Part shown: piece after piece, positions 1 through 3,670 of the stretch
How positions within the stretch are numbered: position 1 is the first letter of the stretch
How the letters are laid out: each line of letters opens with the position of its first letter
From: an uncultured Mycoplasmatota bacterium
Lineage (GTDB): Bacteria; Bacillota_I; Bacilli_A; RF39; UBA660
Direction of reading: 5' to 3'
DNA: 5,877 nucleotides
Assembly (NCBI GenBank): GCA_900546055.1
Contig: URBG01000052.1
Span: forward strand, 1-5,877
Translations under genes and position numbers: made by a program
The notes under the pieces: generated by a model
Seen by the model: the letters and a program-made list of their open reading frames with translations, nothing else
The model's database searches: none
Told to the model about the DNA's origin: nothing

Positions 1-10
1 CCCCCCCCCC
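1..10. repeat. Homopolymer C10 tract at window edge
   Basis: The window opens with ten consecutive C (ten G on the minus strand), which is striking in such AT-rich DNA. The true length is unknown because the tract reaches the edge. On the minus strand it lies two bases after a TTGACA hexamer, where a promoter spacer would be. It could be a slippage-prone tract or an artefact: poly-G tails from two-colour Illumina chemistry often end up at contig ends. Confidence 0.6.
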
Positions 11-12
11 TA

Positions 13-18
13 TGTCAA
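13..18 (-). promoter_or_regulatory. Possible -35 box (TTGACA) followed by poly-G spacer
   Basis: On the minus strand this is an exact consensus -35 hexamer, followed by TA and then at least ten G that run off the window. A -10 box 16-18 bases further on would lie outside, so the promoter cannot be confirmed. If real, it drives a gene beyond position 1, and the length of the G-run would set the -35 to -10 spacing. A single hexamer match is weak evidence. Confidence 0.2.
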
Positions 19-59
19 TAATTTCAATCCTCATTGGCTTTCTTATTGAAACTTTCGTT

Positions 60-92
60 AATAAATTAGTTAATTTATTGTAAACAATAAAT
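60..92. repeat. Two overlapping AT-rich inverted repeats
   Basis: Positions 60-68 and 71-79 are perfect 9-bp inverted arms around a GT centre. Positions 73-81 and 84-92 are a second perfect 9-bp pair around an AA centre. The middle arm is shared, so only one of the two hairpins can form at a time. The stems are almost pure A/T and have no U-run, so they are poor terminators. They may be binding sites for a dimeric regulator of a gene further left, or chance symmetry in AT-rich DNA. Nothing else gene-like is seen in 1-105. Confidence 0.5.
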
Positions 93-105
93 AAAAAATG
101 TCGAC

Positions 106-138
106 AAAAAAAATAGAGCTTTCTAATAAACTCTATTT
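106..138 (-). terminator. Intrinsic terminator of greA
   Basis: On the minus strand AAATAGAG (138-131) pairs perfectly with CTCTATTT (118-111). Inside it a further TTT/AAA pairing is possible around one bulged G, leaving a 5-base loop. The stem runs straight into a U-tract (113-106, eight T in a row). The greA stop codon (135-133) lies inside the 5' arm of the stem, so the gene and its terminator overlap. Read in the plus direction the hairpin lacks a good U-tract. Confidence 0.85.
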
Positions 139-603
139 GATATTTAAAATTTTAACTTCGTATTCACCATTTGGGCTAGCAACTTTAGCTATATCGCCAA
201 CTTTTTTACCCATAATAGCTTGTGCGATTGGTGATTGATTTGAAATCTTATTTTCAAACGGATCAGCTTCAGTACTACCTACAATTGTATAAGTATCCTG
301 TTCATCATCACCAACATACTCTACTTCAACTGTATTACCAATTGAAACTTCATCAGTATCAGCAGCACCAATAACTACTGCATTTTCAATCATTGCAGTT
401 AAAGATGCAATTTTAGTTTCAACTTCGGCTTGTTCACTTCTCGCAGCGTCATATTCAGCATTCTCGCTTAAATCGCCTAATGCACGAGCTTCTTTTAAAG
501 CTTCGATAACTTCAGGTCTTTTTTCAGTTTGTAAATATTCTAATTCTTTTTTCATGTCTTCAAGACCTTGTTCAGTTACATAAATTTCCTCTGCTTTGGA
601 CAT
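133..603 (-). CDS. greA: Transcription elongation factor GreA
   Basis: GreA enters the secondary channel of backtracked RNA polymerase and stimulates cleavage of the extruded RNA 3' end, so that stalled complexes resume. The 156-residue length is normal for the family. The N-terminal coiled coil covers roughly residues 10-76. Its tip carries the family motif GDLSENAEYDAA (43-54) with the acidic pair D44 and E47, equivalent to E. coli D41/E44, which hold the catalytic magnesium. The C-terminal FKBP-like domain (about 84-156) contains the typical ISNQSPIAQAIMGKKVGD stretch (120-137). The ATG at 603-601 is supported by a GAGGTG site (616-611) seven bases upstream. The gene follows trhP2 by 54 bp with no terminator between them, so read-through is likely, perhaps helped by a weak promoter in the gap. 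An intrinsic terminator follows directly. Confidence 0.97.
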   Translation of the reverse strand: MSKAEEIYVTEQGLEDMKKELEYLQTEKRPEVIEALKEARALGDLSENAEYDAARSEQAEVETKIASLTAMIENAVVIGAADTDEVSIGNTVEVEYVGDDEQDTYTIVGSTEADPFENKISNQSPIAQAIMGKKVGDIAKVASPNGEYEVKILNIK

Positions 604-622
604 ATTTTTTCACCTCAGTTCT

Positions 623-631
623 ATAATATCA
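623..631 (-). promoter_or_regulatory. Possible extended -10 element before greA
   Basis: The minus strand reads TGATATTAT, an extended -10 (TGn plus a hexamer matching TATAAT at five of six positions), in the 54-bp gap before greA. I find no convincing -35. Transcription would start near 616, at the first base of the Shine-Dalgarno site, giving an unusually short leader. It may be a secondary promoter or chance in AT-rich DNA. Confidence 0.3.
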
Positions 632-657
632 TGACTTCATAAAATCATACTACACAA

Positions 658-1854
658 TCAAACGTTTGTCAAGGATTTTTTTAGCATATAGTTTTTGCTA
701 GCTACTGCTGGAATTTTCATATAAACAATCTGTTTAGGATGACGAACTATTTCGAGTGGTTCCATGTTCTCATCATATAGTTCTGTAATCTTAAAAGTAA
801 ACTCATCCTTAGGGCCAAATATTGTAATTTCATCTCCTAATTCAAAGTAATTACGTTGCTGAATTTTTGCTAAATTACTACCTCCATCATATTCTAAAAC
901 AGTTCCTAAAAAGTCCTGATTAGTAACTTCCATTCTGCCATTATAATATTGTACATCCTTATCAAATATTCCATTAAAAAATTGTGGTACTGAATCACGA
1001 TTGGCACAGCGCCTTAATATCTGTTCATATTTTAAATTATATTCATATTCTTCGGGATTGTTCATATATTCATCAATCACCATACGATAAACCTTAATAA
1101 TCGTCGCAATATAATATGCTGAACGCATTCTTCCTTCAACTTTTAAGCTATCTACCCCAAGATCTATTAAATCAGGTATATGTTTAATTAATGATAAATC
1201 TTTAGTACAAAATGTAAAAGGTCTATCACCTTTTAAATGATTACCACCCTCGATTAAGTCGAAATCCCAGCGACATATTTGACTACAACCTCCTCGATTA
1301 GAATCACGAGCTGTTAAAAAATTAGAAAGTACGCATCTACCACTATATGAAGCACACATTGCTCCATGAACAAAAACTTCAAGTTCAATATCAACATTTT
1401 CTTTAATATCTTTAATATCTGCCATTGAACATTCTCTAGCTAAAACCACTCTAGTTAATCCTTCGTTTTTCCAAAAAGCAATTGCCTCTTTGTTTAAACT
1501 AGACCCTTGAGTTGATAAATGAATTTCTAAATTAGTATGTTTTTTAGCCAAGTCAATAATTCCTGGGTCACTGACAATAATAGCGTCAATTCCAGTTTCA
1601 TCTAATTCTTTTAAATATTCTACAATAGTTTCTAATTCCTTATTGTGCATTGCAATATTAACAGTTACATAAACCTTCTTATTAAGATTATGGGCATAAA
1701 GTACCCCTTCCTTAATTTCATCCAAACTAAAATTATCCGCATTTGCTCTAAGACTAAATGTCCCACCAATATATACGGCATCAGCTCCATACAATAAAGC
1801 TATTTTTAATCGTTCTAAATCGCCTGCTGGCGCTAATAACTCTGGTTTATTCAT
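658..1854 (-). CDS. trhP2: U32 family tRNA hydroxylation protein, TrhP2/YrrO-like
   Basis: This is a peptidase U32 family member. Despite the name, characterised relatives (E. coli TrhP/YegQ, RlhA, UbiU) are iron-sulfur RNA or quinone hydroxylation proteins; B. subtilis YrrO with YrrN makes 5-hydroxyuridine at tRNA position 34 using prephenate. The N-terminal TIM-barrel-like part opens with PELLAPAGDLERLKIAL (4-20) and GADAVYIGG (23-31). The U32 signature spans about 160-177 (E-V-F-V-H-G-A-M-C, then G-R-C). C167, C174 and C190 match the family's cluster ligands; C194 or C216 may be the fourth. K238-V-E-G-R-M-R-S-A-Y-Y (238-248) is another family block, and residues from about 310 form the C-terminal U32 domain. 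The length (398) is close to that of YrrO. The start at 1854 has AGGGTGA (1867-1861) six bases upstream and overlaps the end of the trhP1-like gene by 8 bp, suggesting translational coupling. The exact substrate is inferred from homology and gene order. Confidence 0.9.
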   Translation of the reverse strand: MNKPELLAPAGDLERLKIALLYGADAVYIGGTFSLRANADNFSLDEIKEGVLYAHNLNKKVYVTVNIAMHNKELETIVEYLKELDETGIDAIIVSDPGIIDLAKKHTNLEIHLSTQGSSLNKEAIAFWKNEGLTRVVLARECSMADIKDIKENVDIELEVFVHGAMCASYSGRCVLSNFLTARDSNRGGCSQICRWDFDLIEGGNHLKGDRPFTFCTKDLSLIKHIPDLIDLGVDSLKVEGRMRSAYYIATIIKVYRMVIDEYMNNPEEYEYNLKYEQILRRCANRDSVPQFFNGIFDKDVQYYNGRMEVTNQDFLGTVLEYDGGSNLAKIQQRNYFELGDEITIFGPKDEFTFKITELYDENMEPLEIVRHPKQIVYMKIPAVASKNYMLKKSLTNV

Positions 1855-2662
1855 CTCTCTTCACCCTATAAATCGTTTCCTGATATAAAAAACCATGCTC
1901 AAATGGAAATTTATAGTCCTTTTCTCCTTTTTTGTATTTAATTAAAGTATCATAAAAATCTTCTTCACTAATTAAATTACTATTAAAAACAATATAATCT
2001 GCTAATGAAAAATCTTCATCTAGCGCATTTAAAACATAATTAGAATAAACTGTTGTTCCATGATAATTATCTTCAATTGGATAATACCTATCTTCCTTAT
2101 AAATTGTTTTAACTTCTTTCTCATCATCTAGATTAAAATATTCTAAATAATTATTAACCAAATGACGTCTTGAAGTAAACATTGGAACATAGCCAAAAAC
2201 ATTAACAAATAATTTTGCTCTGCTATTTTTCATAATCTCATCCATCTCTATCTTCGTTAACTCCGAAGATAAATATGCGTATTCAGCGCTTTTTGAATAC
2301 CAATAATTAATCGTTTCATAGTTAGTTACCAAATGCTCCTGACTCCACACCAATGGTATTTTCAAGTTTAATCTTTTTTTTATATTAACTAACGCAATAT
2401 CATAAAAAATAATCCCTGAAATATCAAGATTATTAATTTCGATCAACAATTTTTCTAAAGACTCAAGCTCATTATTATGAATATTTTTATTAATCACTAA
2501 GAATATTTCTTTTCCTATTTCCTTTAAAGGTATAGCTTCCTCTAAAGTAAAAGTTTTAGTATAATTAATACTAAAATTAGTGATTGGAACAATATATGAA
2601 GAAACCATATCTTTGATTTCATAAGCTTGTTTAATACTTTGAATAACTGCTGCTACTTTCAT
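1847..2662 (-). CDS. trhP1: U32 family partner protein, TrhP1/YrrN-like, cysteine-free
   Basis: This shorter U32 paralogue (271 residues) is probably the partner subunit of the protein encoded directly downstream, as YrrN pairs with YrrO in B. subtilis. Shared blocks align by eye: NKNIHNNELESLEKLL (58-73) with residues 66-81 of TrhP2, and ISGIIFYDIALVNI (81-94) with IDAIIVSDPGIIDL. The family signature survives only in outline as FGYVPMFTSRRHLVNNYL (156-173). P160 and H167 replace the two cluster cysteines, and the whole protein contains no cysteine, so it cannot hold the cluster through Cys ligands. It also lacks the C-terminal domain of its partner. Start ATG 2662-2660 follows GAGGTG (2673-2668) by five bases, and an extended -10 promoter lies just upstream. 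It is the first gene of the trhP1-trhP2-greA unit. That it is a U32-related protein is fairly sure; the hydroxylase-subunit role is inferred. Confidence 0.82.
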   Translation of the reverse strand: MKVAAVIQSIKQAYEIKDMVSSYIVPITNFSINYTKTFTLEEAIPLKEIGKEIFLVINKNIHNNELESLEKLLIEINNLDISGIIFYDIALVNIKKRLNLKIPLVWSQEHLVTNYETINYWYSKSAEYAYLSSELTKIEMDEIMKNSRAKLFVNVFGYVPMFTSRRHLVNNYLEYFNLDDEKEVKTIYKEDRYYPIEDNYHGTTVYSNYVLNALDEDFSLADYIVFNSNLISEEDFYDTLIKYKKGEKDYKFPFEHGFLYQETIYRVKRDE

Positions 2663-2681
2663 AAATACACCTCGATAAAAT

Positions 2682-2690
2682 ATTATACCA
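2682..2690 (-). promoter_or_regulatory. Extended -10 promoter of trhP1-trhP2-greA
   Basis: The minus strand reads TGGTATAAT: a perfect TATAAT (2687-2682) with the TGn extension. At 17-bp spacing the -35 position (2710-2705) is TAGTAA, a poor match, as is common for extended -10 promoters. Transcription would begin near 2675, only a base or two before the GAGGTG ribosome binding site. The site lies downstream of the terminator of the previous unit, as expected for the first promoter of this operon. Confidence 0.6.
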
Positions 2691-2698
2691 AAAAATAC

Positions 2699-2710
2699 TA
2701 GTAATTACTA
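2699..2710. promoter_or_regulatory. 12-bp perfect palindrome over -35 region
   Basis: TAGTAATTACTA is a perfect 12-bp palindrome that covers the -35 position and the upstream spacer of the trhP1 promoter. Its position would suit an operator for a dimeric repressor. AT-rich palindromes of this size do arise by chance in several kilobases of such DNA, so only the location makes it notable. Confidence 0.3.
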
Positions 2711-2743
2711 CTTCTGTAACTTATTTAAATATTCTTTAATAGA

Positions 2744-2773
2744 TAAAAGGATAAAAATACTTTTATCCTTTTA
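2744..2773 (-). terminator. Hairpin terminator closing the surface-protein unit
   Basis: A perfect 13-bp inverted repeat (2744-2756 with 2761-2773) surrounds a 4-base loop. The stem has only two G-C pairs, and its outer ends are A-runs and T-runs, so the terminal U-tract is part of the stem and works in either direction. It lies 57 bp after the stop of the membrane-anchored protein and before the trhP1 promoter, separating the two transcription units. The sequence between it and that stop (2774-2829) holds nothing I recognise. Confidence 0.65.
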
Positions 2774-2829
2774 AATTACTATAATATTTCTATCACTATT
2801 TCATAGCAACGTAATAAATTAAAACCTTT

Positions 2830-3642
2830 TTATGTTAATGATAATGGCGAACTTTCATTTAAGGTATTATTTTTTTTAGCCATCTCATAATAATTATCAA
2901 CCCTTGAATAAAAATTTTTAAGATTTTCTTCTATTGAAAAATTCATATCTTTATACGTCATTCCTCTTAAATTGGATAAAAGATTAATCATTTCACCAGA
3001 TTTTGGTTTTCCGTTTTCACAAACAAAATTAAATGACACAGTTTCGTCAACATTTCTATAATCTTTGATATATCCAGACATTATCTCTAATGCCTTAACT
3101 TTAGCCTTATAAAATGCAACCTCTGTTTTAACACTTGTGTCCAACTGTTTAAAATCATAACCCGCTAATTCTAGTATTTTAAGTGATAATTCTAACCAAT
3201 CAGTAATAAACATCTGATAATAAAAACTTCTAAGCTTAACAATTTGAACTGTTTCTCCATTGTCATCAGTTGTAAAATCCTCAATTTCATAATTTAAATT
3301 ATTTAAATATTCTTTTTCAATTTCAGAAACATATTTTTTCTGTTTCTTTTCGTATTTTCCAAGATTGTACTTTTTACAAACTTTGGAACTAGGCCTAAAC
3401 CACAATTCAGAATCCTTTCCTAAAATTATAGAAGGTTTTATATCATCAACACCTGTTAATTTTTTCAATTCCTTTTCAGTAGCATTTTCGTCAGTAAAAG
3501 ATTCTATAGTCTCCTCAGCAATATTTTTTTTATTTGAATGCTTATCAGTTCTCAAATCCTCTAAATAGAGAAAATAAACTATACCTGCTGAAACTATAAA
3601 TATTATAAATAACAAAGCAAAAATTAAAATTTTTCTTTTCAT
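2830..3642 (-). CDS. Membrane-anchored extracellular protein of unknown function
   Basis: I do not recognise a family for this 270-residue protein. It starts with a short basic stretch (MKRK) followed by one strongly hydrophobic segment at about residues 5-27. There is no lipobox cysteine and no clear signal-peptidase site, so it is probably an uncleaved signal-anchor with the rest outside the membrane. Residues 30-110 are Lys/Glu-rich; 135-195 and 235-256 look helical (for example WLELSLKILELAGYDF, 149-164). There are only two cysteines, C89 and C208, which could form a disulfide. The ATG at 3642-3640 follows a modest GGTGA site (3651-3647). It starts 28 bp after the stop of the large repeat protein with no terminator between, so the two are probably co-transcribed, and a hairpin follows. 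A role in anchoring, folding or exporting that protein is possible but rests on position only. Confidence 0.85.
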   Translation of the reverse strand: MKRKILIFALLFIIFIVSAGIVYFLYLEDLRTDKHSNKKNIAEETIESFTDENATEKELKKLTGVDDIKPSIILGKDSELWFRPSSKVCKKYNLGKYEKKQKKYVSEIEKEYLNNLNYEIEDFTTDDNGETVQIVKLRSFYYQMFITDWLELSLKILELAGYDFKQLDTSVKTEVAFYKAKVKALEIMSGYIKDYRNVDETVSFNFVCENGKPKSGEMINLLSNLRGMTYKDMNFSIEENLKNFYSRVDNYYEMAKKNNTLNESSPLSLT

Positions 3643-3670
3643 TTTATCACCATTTCCAAAATACTATTAA

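Noticed and set aside
12..83. Plus-strand hydrophobic frame of 23 codons (starting MSIISILIGF) after the C-run, open to the left edge
   Set aside because: It could be the tail of a convergent gene or a small membrane peptide, but it has no ribosome binding site, is very short, and its left side is the doubtful homopolymer. Open frames of this length are common by chance.
3365..3568. Plus-strand frame of 67 codons
   Set aside because: It is antisense to the membrane-anchored protein gene and has no recognisable family or clear ribosome binding site; it is a shadow frame.
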